Assembly (NCBI RefSeq): GCF_013817345.1
Contig: NZ_JACDCW010000009.1
Coordinates: 515 to 60,193 of the forward strand
Direction: 5' to 3'
Source of the DNA: Methylibium sp.
Lineage (GTDB): Bacteria > Pseudomonadota > Gammaproteobacteria > Burkholderiales > Burkholderiaceae_C
DNA: 59,679 nucleotides
Below are positions 31,301 to 39,915 of the stretch, in pieces. The translations under genes were made by a program, and so were the position numbers. The notes under the pieces were generated by a model, which made no database searches, had not been told where the DNA came from, and saw only the letters and a list, made by a program, of their open reading frames with translations. Within the stretch, counting starts at the first letter, position 1, and every line of letters starts with the position of its first letter.

Positions 31301-33037
31301 TTACTTCTTGTTCGCCTTGCTTTGCGGGTTCAGGCTGGTGATGCGGCCGCTCTCCGTGCCGGCTGTTTCGTCGATCACGGCGTTGATGAGCGTCGGCTTG
31401 CCGGAGGCGACGGCCTCGAGCATCGCCTTGCGCAGCTCGTCGGCCGTCGTGGCGTGCGCGCCGACGCCGCCGAAGGCCTGCATCATCATGTCGTAGCGCG
31501 CGTTCTTCACGAACACCGTGGGCGCCACGTCGCCGCCGCGCGGGTTGACGTCGGTGCCCTTGTAGATTCCGTTGTTGTTGAAGACGACGACGCACACCGG
31601 CAGGTTGTAGCGGCAGATCGTCTCGACCTCCATGCCGGAGAAGCCGAACGCGCTATCACCCTCGATGGCGATGACCGGCTTGCCGGTGATCACTGCAGCA
31701 CCGACGGCGAAGCCCATGCCGATGCCCATGATTCCCCACGTGCCGGAATCCAGGCGCTTGCGCGGCTGGTACATGTCGACGATGCTGCGCGCGAAGTCGA
31801 GCGTGTTGGCGCCCTCGTTGACGACGATCGCCTCCGGGTTGGCCTTGACGATGTCGCGTACCACGGCGAGCGCGCTGTGGAAGTTCATCGGCGAAGGCGT
31901 CTTGGCGAGCGTTTCCGCCATCTTCGTCAGGTTCTTGTCCTTGCGCTCGGCGATCGCGCCGGTCCACTGCGTATCCGGCTTGGCCCAACTGCTGCCCACG
32001 CCGGCCAGCAGCGCCGACACGCACGAGCCGATGTCGCCGATGAGCGGTGCCGCGATGGGCACGTTGCTGTCGATCTCGGTCGGCGCGATGTCGATCTGGA
32101 TGAACTTCTTGGCACCCTTGTCCTGGCCCCAGGTCTTGCCCTTGCCGTGCGAGAGCAGCCAGTTCAGGCGTGCACCGACCAGCACCACGACGTCGGCTTC
32201 GGCCAGCACGTACGAGCGCGCGGCCGACGCCGACTGCGCATGCGTGTCGGGCAGCAGGCCCTTGGCCATCGACATGGGCAGATACGGGATGCCGGTCTTC
32301 TCGATCAACGCGCGGATCTCGGTGTCGGCCTGCGCGTACGACGCACCCTTGCCGAGCAGGATCAGCGGCCGCTTGGCGCCCTTGAGCACGTCGAGCGCTC
32401 GCTTGACCGCCTCGGGCGCCGGAATCTGGCGCGGCGCGGCATCGATCACCTTGACCAGCGAGTTGCGGCCGGCTGCGGCTTCCATCGTCTGCGAGAACAG
32501 CTTGGCGGGCAGGTCGAGGTAGACACCACCCGGACGGCCCGACAGTGCCGAGCGGATCGCACGCGCCACGCCGATGCCGATGTCTTGCGCATGCAGCACG
32601 CGAAAGGCCGCCTTGCAAAACGGCTTGGCGGCGTTGAGCTGGTCCATCTCTTCGTAGTCGCCTTGCGCCAGATCGACGATCTCGCGCTCGCTCGATCCGC
32701 TGATGAGAATCATCGGGAAGCAGTTGACGGTGGCGTTGGCCAGCGCGGTCAGCCCGTTCAGGAAGCCCGGCGCCGACACGGTGAGGCAGATGCCCGGCTT
32801 TTGCGTCAAATAACCGGCGGCCGCGGCCGCATTGCCGGCATGTTGCTCGTGGCGAAAAGAGATGACCCGCATGCCTTCGACTTGCGCCATGCGCGTCAGG
32901 TCGGTGATGGGGATGCCGGGCAGACCGAAGATGGTGTCGATGTCGTTGAGCTTGAGGGCATCGATCAACAGATGGAACCCGTCGGTCGTCACGGACTCGT
33001 CCGTTGTGGTCACGGCTTTTTCTGCTACAGCTGACAT
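31301..33037 (-). CDS. oxc: Oxalyl-CoA decarboxylase
   Basis: Thiamine-diphosphate enzyme decarboxylating oxalyl-CoA to formyl-CoA. 578 aa, family size. Catalytic Glu64 lies in [15 protein letters not shown], and the TPP/Mg motif [19 protein letters not shown] starts at 460 with NNN at 487-489. [20 protein letters not shown] is a typical Oxc block. The ATG at 33037 follows TTCAGGAGAGAACC. It is the first gene of the oxc-frc-synthetase unit, transcribed away from a Crp/Fnr gene across a shared control region. Confidence 0.95.
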   Translation of the reverse strand: MSAVAEKAVTTTDESVTTDGFHLLIDALKLNDIDTIFGLPGIPITDLTRMAQVEGMRVISFRHEQHAGNAAAAAGYLTQKPGICLTVSAPGFLNGLTALANATVNCFPMILISGSSEREIVDLAQGDYEEMDQLNAAKPFCKAAFRVLHAQDIGIGVARAIRSALSGRPGGVYLDLPAKLFSQTMEAAAGRNSLVKVIDAAPRQIPAPEAVKRALDVLKGAKRPLILLGKGASYAQADTEIRALIEKTGIPYLPMSMAKGLLPDTHAQSASAARSYVLAEADVVVLVGARLNWLLSHGKGKTWGQDKGAKKFIQIDIAPTEIDSNVPIAAPLIGDIGSCVSALLAGVGSSWAKPDTQWTGAIAERKDKNLTKMAETLAKTPSPMNFHSALAVVRDIVKANPEAIVVNEGANTLDFARSIVDMYQPRKRLDSGTWGIMGIGMGFAVGAAVITGKPVIAIEGDSAFGFSGMEVETICRYNLPVCVVVFNNNGIYKGTDVNPRGGDVAPTVFVKNARYDMMMQAFGGVGAHATTADELRKAMLEAVASGKPTLINAVIDETAGTESGRITSLNPQSKANKK

Positions 33038-33127
33038 GGGTTCTCTCCTGAAAGAAATCGGGCCTGAGTCGCGGCCCGGATAGGGCTGCAACGGGGGTGC
33101 GTCAGTGCTCGTTTGCACTGCAGAGGT

Positions 33128-33133
33128 ATCATA
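33128..33133 (-). promoter_or_regulatory. Putative -10 box of the oxc promoter
   Basis: TATGAT on the - strand. It predicts a transcription start near 33121, about 84 bp before the oxc ATG. The centre of the dyad at 33156-33169 would be at -41.5, the class II activator position of Crp/Fnr proteins. No good -35 box is present, as expected for an activator-dependent promoter. Confidence 0.6.
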
Positions 33134-33155
33134 AGAATCGCCCGTGGCTTCACCC

Positions 33156-33169
33156 TTGACCACGGTCAA
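33156..33169. promoter_or_regulatory. Crp/Fnr-type operator, TTGAC-N4-GTCAA
   Basis: Perfect dyad TTGACCACGGTCAA in the oxc/crp divergent region, 65 bp upstream of the regulator ATG and about 119 bp upstream of the oxc ATG. A second copy with the same half-sites lies at 38100-38113 upstream of tctC. Confidence 0.75.
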
Positions 33170-33233
33170 TTTTCGACCTATCCGGTCTGTCTCACGAGTC
33201 GGTTCCCGCGGCGCCCAACCGCCGGACGCGTCC

Positions 33234-33842
33234 ATGTCCGCCGTAAAAAACCATCCCGAAAAAAACATCATCCGCGTTCAGCTCACGCAGAACGTCGTGC
33301 TCCATGGGATGAGCGAATCGCAAAGCAGCGAACTGGAGCCACATCTCGTGGTGGTCGATTGCCAGAAGGGCGACTTCCTGCTGCACCAGGGCGTGCGAGA
33401 GATGGCGCAGTACTTCATCCTCGACGGGATACTCAAGCGCGTGGTGGCCAATGCGCAGGGAAAGGAAATGATCCTTCGCTTCGCCGACGAGCGCGACATG
33501 GAAACGAGCTATGCCGCATGGCGGCTGGGCAAGCCCACTCCCTATGGCATCCAGTGCGTGACGAAGGCGCGGGTCGCCACCCTGCCGCTGAAGGAGTGGA
33601 GCGAATTCCTGGAGCGCCACCCGGCGATCAAGGAGAAATTCGAATATTGCGTCATGAAGGGCATGAGCGAAATCATGGCGCACACCATCACGCTGCACCT
33701 GCTCGACGCTCCCGGCCGCGTACACCGCTTCATGCGCAAGCACCCGGAACTGGTCGACCGCATTCCGCAGAAGGAACTGGCCTCCTACCTCAACCTCACC
33801 GCTGAAACGCTGAGCCGGATGAGGCAGCGCGGCAAGATCTGA
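33234..33842 (+). CDS. Crp/Fnr-family transcriptional regulator, probable oxalate-locus activator
   Basis: 202 aa. The N-terminal cyclic-nucleotide-binding-like beta roll (about 15-125; [20 protein letters not shown]) is followed by a dimerisation helix and a C-terminal HTH. The recognition helix has Glu191-x-x-Ser194-Arg195, the FNR pattern for TTGA half-sites. It lacks the N-terminal cysteine cluster of FNR and an obvious cAMP-binding RxS motif, so the signal is unknown. The ATG at 33234 is preferred over one 30 codons upstream, which would run through the operator. It is transcribed divergently from oxc. Confidence 0.88.
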   Translation: MSAVKNHPEKNIIRVQLTQNVVLHGMSESQSSELEPHLVVVDCQKGDFLLHQGVREMAQYFILDGILKRVVANAQGKEMILRFADERDMETSYAAWRLGKPTPYGIQCVTKARVATLPLKEWSEFLERHPAIKEKFEYCVMKGMSEIMAHTITLHLLDAPGRVHRFMRKHPELVDRIPQKELASYLNLTAETLSRMRQRGKI

Positions 33843-33852
33843 GGCACGCCGG

Positions 33853-33869
33853 CCGGCGAGTCTCGCCGG
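33853..33869. terminator. Weak hairpin between convergent crp and kinase-like gene
   Basis: CCGGCGA (33853-33859), GTC loop, TCGCCGG (33863-33869). No U-tract is present. It lies in the 33-bp gap between convergent genes. Confidence 0.4.
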
Positions 33870-33875
33870 TCGCTG

Positions 33876-34706
33876 TTACCTGCCCGACGTGAAAAGCTTC
33901 GAGCGGGCCATCACCTTCAGCTGGTTGTCGACACCTGCCACGCCCGACACGGCGGCAACGACACTGTTAGCCTGCGTTCGCTCCTCGGCATTCACGACGA
34001 TCCCGTGCAGAACGACCCGGCCATTGCCGGCTTCCACCGTGATGTCGATGTCGCGCGTGGGCGCGTGCTCTTTCAGCGCGGCCCGCACCCGCGCCTGCAG
34101 GGTCATGTTGTCGAGCAGGGCGTGCGATTCCGCGGTTTCGGCGAACTCCGGCCGGCTCGCCAAGCGGCTGATCTGCTCCACGCAGCTCTCCACCGAAACG
34201 CGATCGGTGTTGAGCACGAGGTCGTAGAGAACCGGATCGCCCCAGCGCACGCCGAAACGCTCGTGCATGCGTGAGGCGTGGGCTTCGTCGCTGCGGCGAA
34301 CTTCCGATTCGGCGAACTCCGCGTCGTCGGTCTGCAGCTCGCCCATCAGCCATTCGACCCGCTTGCGCAGCGAGCGCGTCACCCGCACGCACACCACGTG
34401 CGGCACCGGGCGAAGCAGGCAGGTGGCACCCCAGCCGCGCAGGACCACGTTGCCACGGTCGGCCAAGGCGAACATTTCTTCCGCCGTGTACACCGCGACG
34501 CTGCGCTCGTCCGAGGTAAAGCGCTCCACCAGCCCGGCCTTGCCTTCGCGCAGCCGGCTGATCAGGCTCTTGGGCACGTTCATCTTGCCGGCCACATGCT
34601 CGATGACCTCGTGCCGCATGACTGCAAGATTCAGGGAGGCGGCGAGTTCGAGCGCCACGTCCTTGGCTAGGGAACCCATTTCCTGGGTCATGGCAATGAC
34701 AGGCAT
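33876..34706 (-). CDS. Cytidylate-kinase-like protein fused to a BON domain
   Basis: 276 aa. The N-terminal about 190 residues resemble the cytidylate-kinase-like family (MPVIAMTQEMGSLAKDVALE, then LRGWGATCLL), but the phosphate-binding loop is not a canonical GxxGxGK. The last about 80 residues form a BON-like domain (VRAALKEHAPTRDIDITVE, then VVLHGIVVNAEE), usually linked to membrane or phospholipid binding. The ATG at 34706 follows GAGGAGACACC. It starts 13 bp after tctA, so it is cotranscribed with the transporter. A regulatory or sensing role is possible; catalytic activity is doubtful. Confidence 0.75.
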   Translation of the reverse strand: MPVIAMTQEMGSLAKDVALELAASLNLAVMRHEVIEHVAGKMNVPKSLISRLREGKAGLVERFTSDERSVAVYTAEEMFALADRGNVVLRGWGATCLLRPVPHVVCVRVTRSLRKRVEWLMGELQTDDAEFAESEVRRSDEAHASRMHERFGVRWGDPVLYDLVLNTDRVSVESCVEQISRLASRPEFAETAESHALLDNMTLQARVRAALKEHAPTRDIDITVEAGNGRVVLHGIVVNAEERTQANSVVAAVSGVAGVDNQLKVMARSKLFTSGR

Positions 34707-34719
34707 GGTGTCTCCTCGA

Positions 34720-36255
34720 TCAATCGACGGGCTGCTCGACCGGAAGGTCGTCATGCTTGCCGGGCTTCTTCCTGACCAGCGCAATGACCTTCGCGATGAT
34801 CGGCCAGAACAAAAGCGCCAGTGCCAGCGTGGTGATGCCACCGACCAGCGGGTTGGACCACATGATGAACACGTCACCCTGCGAGACCAGCATCGCCTGG
34901 CGGAACGAGTCTTCCGCCTTGTCGCCCAGCACCAGCGCCAGAACGAGCGGCGCCAACGGGTAGTCGAGCTTCTTGAAGATATAGCCGATCACGCCGAAGC
35001 CGAGCATGTACCAGATGTCGAGCATCGCGTTGTTCACCGTGTAGGCGCCGATGGCGCACACGACGATGATCACGGGAGCGATGATGGAAAACGGAATGCG
35101 CAGGATCGATGCGAACAACGGCACCGTGGTCAGCACGACGATGAGGCCGACGATGTTGCCCAGGTACATGCTGGCGATCAGGCCCCACACGAAGTCCTTC
35201 TGCTCCGTGAACATCAGCGGACCCGGCTGCAGGCCCCAGATCAGCAGGCCGCCCAGCAACACCGCGGCCGTCGGCGATCCGGGGATGCCGAGTGCCAGCA
35301 TGGGCAGGAGCGCGGCGGTGCCGGCGGCGTGGGCGGCCGTTTCCGGCGCGATGATTCCCTCGATCTCGCCGGTGCCGAACTTGTCGCCCCGCTTCGACAT
35401 CTTCTTGGCCAGGCCGTAGCTCATGAACGAAGCCGGTGTGGCGCCTCCGGGGGTGACGCCCATCCACATGCCGACCACGCTGCTGCGCAGGGAAAGCATC
35501 CAGTACTGCGGCAGTTTCTTCCAGGTTGCCAGCACCACCTTCGGGTCGATCTTGGCGTTCTTGCCCGAGAACTTCAGTCCTTCTTCCATCGACAGCAGGA
35601 TCTCGCCGATGCCGAAGAGTCCGATCACCGCAATGAGGAAATCGAAGCCGCGCATCAGCTCGGGCTGCCCGAAGGTCAGGCGCAACTGACCGGTCATCGT
35701 GTCCATGCCGACGCTGGCCAGCGCGAAGCCCAAACCCATCGACACCAGCACCTTGGCTGGCGAGCCCTTGCCCATGCCGACGAAACTGCAGAAGGTCAAT
35801 AAATAGACTGCAAAGAATTCCGGCGAGCCGAACTGCAAGGCGAAGTCGGCCACCAGAGGCGCCAGGAAGGTGATCATGATCACCGCGATAAAGGCTCCCA
35901 CGAAGGATGAGGTGAACGCGGTGGTGAGCGCCTCTCCCGCATTGCCCTTGTTCGCCATCGGATAGCCGTCGAAGGTGGTCGCCACCGACCACGGCTCACC
36001 CGGTATGTTGAACAGGATGGAGGTGATGGCGCCGCCGAACAAGGCGCCCCAGTAGATGCAGGACAACATGATGATGGCCGACGTGGGCGACATCGAGAAC
36101 GTCAGCGGCAGCAGGATCGCCACGCCATTGGCGCCACCCAGGCCGGGCAGCACGCCGATAAGCACACCAAGGATGATTCCCACGAACATCAGACCGATGT
36201 TCATCGGGGTCAGGATGACCCCGAATCCCTGCATCAAAGAGCCGAATGCGTCCAT
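34720..36255 (-). CDS. tctA: Tripartite tricarboxylate transporter, large membrane subunit
   Basis: 511 aa with about 11-12 hydrophobic segments, typical TctA size. It begins MDAFGSLMQGFGVILTPMNI; the conserved GVLPGLGGANGVAILLPL and the GIPGSPTAAVLLGGLLIWGL segment are present. It is a sodium- or proton-coupled carboxylate transporter subunit in the inner membrane. Gene order tctC-tctB-tctA is standard. Its substrate is unknown from sequence; the oxalate context and shared operator suggest oxalate or a related acid. Confidence 0.95.
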   Translation of the reverse strand: MDAFGSLMQGFGVILTPMNIGLMFVGIILGVLIGVLPGLGGANGVAILLPLTFSMSPTSAIIMLSCIYWGALFGGAITSILFNIPGEPWSVATTFDGYPMANKGNAGEALTTAFTSSFVGAFIAVIMITFLAPLVADFALQFGSPEFFAVYLLTFCSFVGMGKGSPAKVLVSMGLGFALASVGMDTMTGQLRLTFGQPELMRGFDFLIAVIGLFGIGEILLSMEEGLKFSGKNAKIDPKVVLATWKKLPQYWMLSLRSSVVGMWMGVTPGGATPASFMSYGLAKKMSKRGDKFGTGEIEGIIAPETAAHAAGTAALLPMLALGIPGSPTAAVLLGGLLIWGLQPGPLMFTEQKDFVWGLIASMYLGNIVGLIVVLTTVPLFASILRIPFSIIAPVIIVVCAIGAYTVNNAMLDIWYMLGFGVIGYIFKKLDYPLAPLVLALVLGDKAEDSFRQAMLVSQGDVFIMWSNPLVGGITTLALALLFWPIIAKVIALVRKKPGKHDDLPVEQPVD

Positions 36256-36289
36256 ATGCGTTTAATTTGATGAATTCGAATCTTCGAGC

Positions 36290-36811
36290 TCAATAGCCGA
36301 GGAAATCCAGGGGCCCGAGCGCGCCCTTGAACAGAGGAACCTTGAACCACACTTCGAACATCAGGAAGAACCAGGTGTTGATCGCCACTGCGGCGATAAC
36401 GCTTTTCACCCAGGAGTACTTGCCCATCACGATCATGAAGAGCGCGATGTAAATGGCCGAGGCCACGTACAGCCCGAGGAACTGCACGACCAGCACATAC
36501 ACCATGGCCGGGACCAGCACCGACAGCACGAGCTTGAGCTGCTTGGTATCGACGAAGATCTCGGTGTTCCTGTTTTTTCCGAACACGGCCTGGTAGAGCA
36601 CGAACGCGGCGGAAATGGCCACGATCAGGCCGACGTAGAACGGGAAATACCCGGACCCGGGTCCGTCGGTCGTCCAGCCGGCGCCCAGCGCGCGGCTCTG
36701 AATGACGACCACGAGGCCGACCACCAGCACGATCGCCGCAACCACTGCTTCGACCACGTTGGTCGCAACGCCGCGGCGAATCTCGCCGCTGGCTTCTTCA
36801 TCGTGCGCCAT
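36290..36811 (-). CDS. tctB: Tripartite tricarboxylate transporter, small membrane subunit
   Basis: 173 aa, four predicted membrane segments (about 20-40, 60-85, 95-120, 135-160), the TctB pattern. The ATG at 36811 follows GGAGTTCGGTG. It is separated from tctC by a 181-bp gap with a strong hairpin, and from tctA by 34 bp. Confidence 0.88.
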   Translation of the reverse strand: MAHDEEASGEIRRGVATNVVEAVVAAIVLVVGLVVVIQSRALGAGWTTDGPGSGYFPFYVGLIVAISAAFVLYQAVFGKNRNTEIFVDTKQLKLVLSVLVPAMVYVLVVQFLGLYVASAIYIALFMIVMGKYSWVKSVIAAVAINTWFFLMFEVWFKVPLFKGALGPLDFLGY

Positions 36812-36924
36812 CACCGAACTCCGTAGATGTGTGTCACTTGCAAGGCTGCCGCTGACCGAACCGTCGTGAGACGAGCCCGGCAGCCTCGACATAAAAAGGG
36901 GGGGGACGAGCAGCGCTTACTGAG

Positions 36925-36958
36925 CGCGGTATCGCCGAGCATCGTCGGCGATACCGCG
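36925..36958 (-). terminator. Strong hairpin between tctC and tctB
   Basis: A 14-bp perfect stem CGCGGTATCGCCGA (36925-36938) and TCGGCGATACCGCG (36945-36958) with a 6-nt loop. For leftward transcripts no U-tract follows directly. It probably acts as a processing or stability structure or partial terminator that raises tctC expression over the membrane subunits. Confidence 0.7.
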
Positions 36959-36992
36959 AGGGCCCGCGGTGCGGGCCTTCGCTTCTTACTTC

Positions 36993-38015
36993 TTACTTCT
37001 TGGCCAGGAAGCCGGCCTCGGTCATCAGCTCGCGGTGGTTGGTTTCCGCGGCTTCGAGCCACTTCTTGAACTCGGCGCCCACCATGAAGGTGGGGTTGAA
37101 AGCGCCGCGCTCCATGTAGTCCTTCCACTCCTGCGTGGCGCGAACCTTGGTCAGCAGATCAACGTAGTACTTGGTCTGCTCGGCCGTGACGCCTCCGGCC
37201 ATGAAGATGCCGCGCAGCATGACGTAGTCGATCGGCAGACCGGCTTCCTTGCAGGTCGGAATGTCGTTCCACGACTGGGTCTCGGTGACCTTGGTCTTGA
37301 AAGGAATGCGCTCCGTGTCGAACACGCACTGCGCGCGCAGCTTGCCCGCGCGCCACTGCGACACCGCTTCGGCCGGGTTGTTGACCGTCGACTGCACGTG
37401 CCCACCCACCAGCTGCACGGCGACGTCGCCGCCGCCCTTGAACGGCACGTAGATGAACTTGGTGCCGGTGGCTTTCTCGAGGGCGACCGTGATGATCTGG
37501 TCTTCCTGCTTGGAGCCCGTGCCGGCCATCTTGAACTTGCTGGGTCCTGCAGCCTTGACGGCGGCGATGTATTCCTTGGGGTCCTTGTAGGGCTCATCCA
37601 CGTTCGTCCACAGGACGAACTGGTCGAGCGCGAGCATGGCGACCGGCGTGAGGTCTTTCCAGTTGAACGGCACACCGGTCGCCATGGGCGTGGTGAACAG
37701 GTTCGACAGCGTGATGATGATCTTGTGCGGGTCGCCCTCCGCGCCCTTGACGTCCAGGAAGCCTTCGGCACCGGCGCCGCCCGACTTGTTGATCACGATG
37801 AGCGGCTCTTCCATCAGCTTGTGCTTCTGGACGATGCCTTGAATCAGTCTGGCCATCTGGTCCGCGCCGCCGCCCGTGCCGGCGGGAATCACGAACTCCA
37901 CCGGCTTGGTCGGCTCCCATGCGAACGCCAGCGGTGCCGCTGTGATCGTCATCAATGCAGCTACGCTCGCCCGTGCCAGGCGGCTCGTGGATGCCGAAAA
38001 GAGGTCTCTGATCAT
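36993..38015 (-). CDS. tctC: Tripartite tricarboxylate transporter substrate-binding protein (Bug family)
   Basis: Periplasmic receptor for the TctAB membrane pair. About 340 aa. The N-terminal signal peptide (MIRDLFSASTSRLARASVAA, then APLAFA) is followed by the Bug core starting WEPTKPVEFVIPAGTGGGAD. The ATG at 38015 is chosen for its CAGGAGACAGC site; ATGs at 38036 and 38051 are possible. It heads the tctC-tctB-tctA-kinase-like transcription unit, with a TTGAC-N4-GTCAA operator 85 bp upstream. Bug proteins bind varied carboxylates, so the ligand is not fixed by sequence. Confidence 0.93.
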   Translation of the reverse strand: MIRDLFSASTSRLARASVAALMTITAAPLAFAWEPTKPVEFVIPAGTGGGADQMARLIQGIVQKHKLMEEPLIVINKSGGAGAEGFLDVKGAEGDPHKIIITLSNLFTTPMATGVPFNWKDLTPVAMLALDQFVLWTNVDEPYKDPKEYIAAVKAAGPSKFKMAGTGSKQEDQIITVALEKATGTKFIYVPFKGGGDVAVQLVGGHVQSTVNNPAEAVSQWRAGKLRAQCVFDTERIPFKTKVTETQSWNDIPTCKEAGLPIDYVMLRGIFMAGGVTAEQTKYYVDLLTKVRATQEWKDYMERGAFNPTFMVGAEFKKWLEAAETNHRELMTEAGFLAKK

Positions 38016-38285
38016 GCTGTCTCCTGTGTGCTTCATGCCCTGAGGCTTCAACTGAGCTCCCGGTAGACGAATGCTGAGTCCAGTGGCCGCAGAAGCAACT
38101 TGACTGCGGTCAACTTTTCACAAGTGTCGTCTCGGGGTTGTCCCGGATCACCGGCTTTCGGTGGTATCGAATGCCAGCGCTCCGCGCGCATATCCTGCCA
38201 CCACCCGAAGGCCTTGGGGTGTCGCAATCGTTAAGGAAAACGATGCCGTTGACGACAAGCGTAGGTCGGGTGTTGCGGGCGATCG
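38016..38285. other. Intergenic region upstream of tctC
   Basis: Part of a 398-bp non-coding stretch. It holds the operator at 38100-38113; no clear -10 box is found 32 bp from the dyad centre as at oxc. Nothing else recognised. A 90-codon frame on the - strand (38110-38382) runs through the operator and terminator and was not called. Confidence 0.5.
38100..38113. promoter_or_regulatory. Crp/Fnr-type operator, second copy
   Basis: Perfect dyad TTGACTGCGGTCAA, same half-sites and spacing as at 33156-33169, 85 bp upstream of the tctC ATG. It links the transporter operon to the oxc/crp control region. Confidence 0.72.
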
Positions 38286-38319
38286 AAAAAGGCCGCGGCG
38301 ACGGAGTCGCGGCGGCCTT
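38286..38319 (-). terminator. Terminator of the DUF883 gene
   Basis: Stem AAGGCCGC (38289-38296) with GCGGCCTT (38312-38319) plus inner GCGAC/GTCGC. For leftward transcripts it ends in a run of Us (AAAAA at 38286-38290). It lies 95 bp after the stop codon. Confidence 0.75.
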
Positions 38320-38413
38320 GGTCTGGCAGCGCGCCTGGGCGCTCGAACGTCGCAACGCGCGAGGCTGCCCTGGCGGCTTCACCGGCGCGTGCGCCGATGC
38401 TCGAGCAATGCGC

Positions 38414-38728
38414 TCAGCTGACGTGCATGCGGTGACGGCGGCGGCGGCTGCCCATCATGGCGCCGGCGGCGAAGCCCAGCACGGCTGCGGCAAGAATGAT
38501 CTGCCAGGGATTCTCGTGCACGTATTCATCGGTGCTCACGGCGGCCCGACGGGCGCGTCTGGCAGCGCTTTCCTCGAGCTGGCGCATCTGTGTCCAGGCG
38601 GCGCCGACGCGGCGCTCGAGCGCTTCGGTCTGTGCGCTGACGCTGTCGCCGGCCTGATGGGCGGCATGGCCGAGGTCGTTGAGCATCGCGTCCGTGCGGC
38701 TCTTCAGCGAAGGTGATGTGGTCATCAT
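38414..38728 (-). CDS. DUF883 (ElaB/YqjD-like) membrane-anchored protein
   Basis: 104 aa. A helical N-terminal part with alternating charged residues is followed by the family block DEYVHENPWQIILAAAVLGF and a Gly-rich membrane anchor ending in RRRRH. These stationary-phase inner membrane proteins tether ribosomes in E. coli. The start is supported by CAGGAGCCAACC; two ATGs are adjacent. Confidence 0.88.
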   Translation of the reverse strand: MMTTSPSLKSRTDAMLNDLGHAAHQAGDSVSAQTEALERRVGAAWTQMRQLEESAARRARRAAVSTDEYVHENPWQIILAAAVLGFAAGAMMGSRRRRHRMHVS

Positions 38729-38872
38729 GGTTGGCTCCTGCAATCGGTAGAAAAAGGCGACGCACCGCTTGCTCTCAGCGGGCGCCCCGAACCCTCAGGG
38801 TGCGCCACTCGCCTTGCCGCGTCTGTGCGCTGACAAGCGCAGCTGCCGTGCCCGCAGTTCCTGCGTCCTTCC

Positions 38873-39322
38873 TCACCGGCGCAGCGCTCGCGCCTGCGTT
38901 CCGCGGCCCTCGATGCGCACGAGCTCACCCACTTGCAACTCCGGCTCTGCCTCCTGGGTGACCGCAATTCCCACGCCGTTGTCCAGCCGTACGACGATGC
39001 GCTGGCCTTCTCGCGCTTGCCTGTAGCGCTCCCTTTCATCCGGAGCGGGGCCACCCCCGAGGGCGGCCAGCACCATCACCAGGTCGCGGCGCGTACCGCT
39101 GCCGGACTGGATGCCGACCACGCTGCCCGCTGACGTACCCACCTCGGCGCCGAGACCGAGCTGGTACTCGCCTTCGACCTCGATCGACCTCACGTCTGCC
39201 ACCGTGCCGTTGCGCACAGATTGCGGGGTGCGATCGGCGGACGACGGCGCCGCACACGCCGCCAGACCGAGCGAGAGAGCGACAAGGCAGCCGGAAGCTG
39301 CGGTTGCGAACAGGTGATTCAT
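38873..39322 (-). CDS. Outer membrane lipoprotein, SlyB-like
   Basis: 149 aa. Signal peptide with lipobox SLGLAAC at about 17-23. The following region (GLGAEVGTSAGSVVGIQSGS) is a shortened glycine-rich segment, and the C-terminus RIVVRLDNGVGIAVTQE resembles SlyB/17-kDa surface antigen proteins. An envelope integrity role is likely. The glycine zipper is less regular than in typical SlyB. Confidence 0.75.
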   Translation of the reverse strand: MNHLFATAASGCLVALSLGLAACAAPSSADRTPQSVRNGTVADVRSIEVEGEYQLGLGAEVGTSAGSVVGIQSGSGTRRDLVMVLAALGGGPAPDERERYRQAREGQRIVVRLDNGVGIAVTQEAEPELQVGELVRIEGRGTQARALRR

Positions 39323-39408
39323 CGAAGATTCCCTCGCCGGACAGGCGCATGTCGATCAGGTCGCCGAAAGCGGCGGCGTGCAGGAGCGGACAGGTCCATC
39401 CTGCGCGG

Positions 39409-39828
39409 TCAAGCGTTTCGAGTCTGTGCGAAAGCGCGCGTCGCGAAATAACCCACCGTTGCAGCAGAAGCGGTGAGCAAGGTACCCCAGGTCATGTCGA
39501 TCACGCTCAGGCCGACTGGCCAGCCGCGTAAGGTGGCCAGGTTGGTGAGGTCGTACGCGGCGTAGGCCAGCAGGCCGAGCAAGGCGCCGAGCCGCGCGGT
39601 CCGCAACCAGCCGCCCGACTCCAGGCCAGGCAGCACGGCGAACACGACGATGCCGACAACGTAGGCCGCATAGAAGAGCCCCGCCGGCAGCCAGTTCGGC
39701 TGCTCCAGCAGCAGGCTGCCGAGCTCGGCGTGGTAGGTCGGCGCCATCAACACGCCGAGCCAGAGAAGATCGGCGACGAGAAAAAACGCAGCGGTGGAGA
39801 AATAGGCGATCAACGTTCGGCGGCTCAT
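39409..39828 (-). CDS. DUF2177-family membrane protein
   Basis: 139 aa with four hydrophobic segments. LIAYFSTAAFFLVADLLWLG and GLLAYAAYDLTNLATLRGWP are family-like blocks, and the stretch DMTWGTLLTA is characteristic. Start ATG 39828 chosen; a GTG nine codons upstream is possible. Function unknown. Confidence 0.78.
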   Translation of the reverse strand: MSRRTLIAYFSTAAFFLVADLLWLGVLMAPTYHAELGSLLLEQPNWLPAGLFYAAYVVGIVVFAVLPGLESGGWLRTARLGALLGLLAYAAYDLTNLATLRGWPVGLSVIDMTWGTLLTASAATVGYFATRAFAQTRNA

Positions 39829-39915
39829 TGCAGCGAGCGTAACCGGCCGGAACACTGCGGCTCGAAATGGCCCGGGCTCCTCGGCCTTGCACGGCCGCGA
39901 AGCGGACCGTGCCCG

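Noticed and set aside
33234-33842. Oxygen-sensing FNR
   Set aside because: The N-terminal cysteine cluster needed for a 4Fe-4S centre is missing; only the recognition helix is FNR-like.
38066-38077. -10 box for tctC at the class II distance from the operator
   Set aside because: The bases on the - strand (TCAGCA, CATTCG) do not resemble TATAAT; no promoter was called.
38110-38382. 90-codon frame on the - strand upstream of tctC
   Set aside because: It runs through the operator and a terminator hairpin, has no ribosome site and no recognisable composition.
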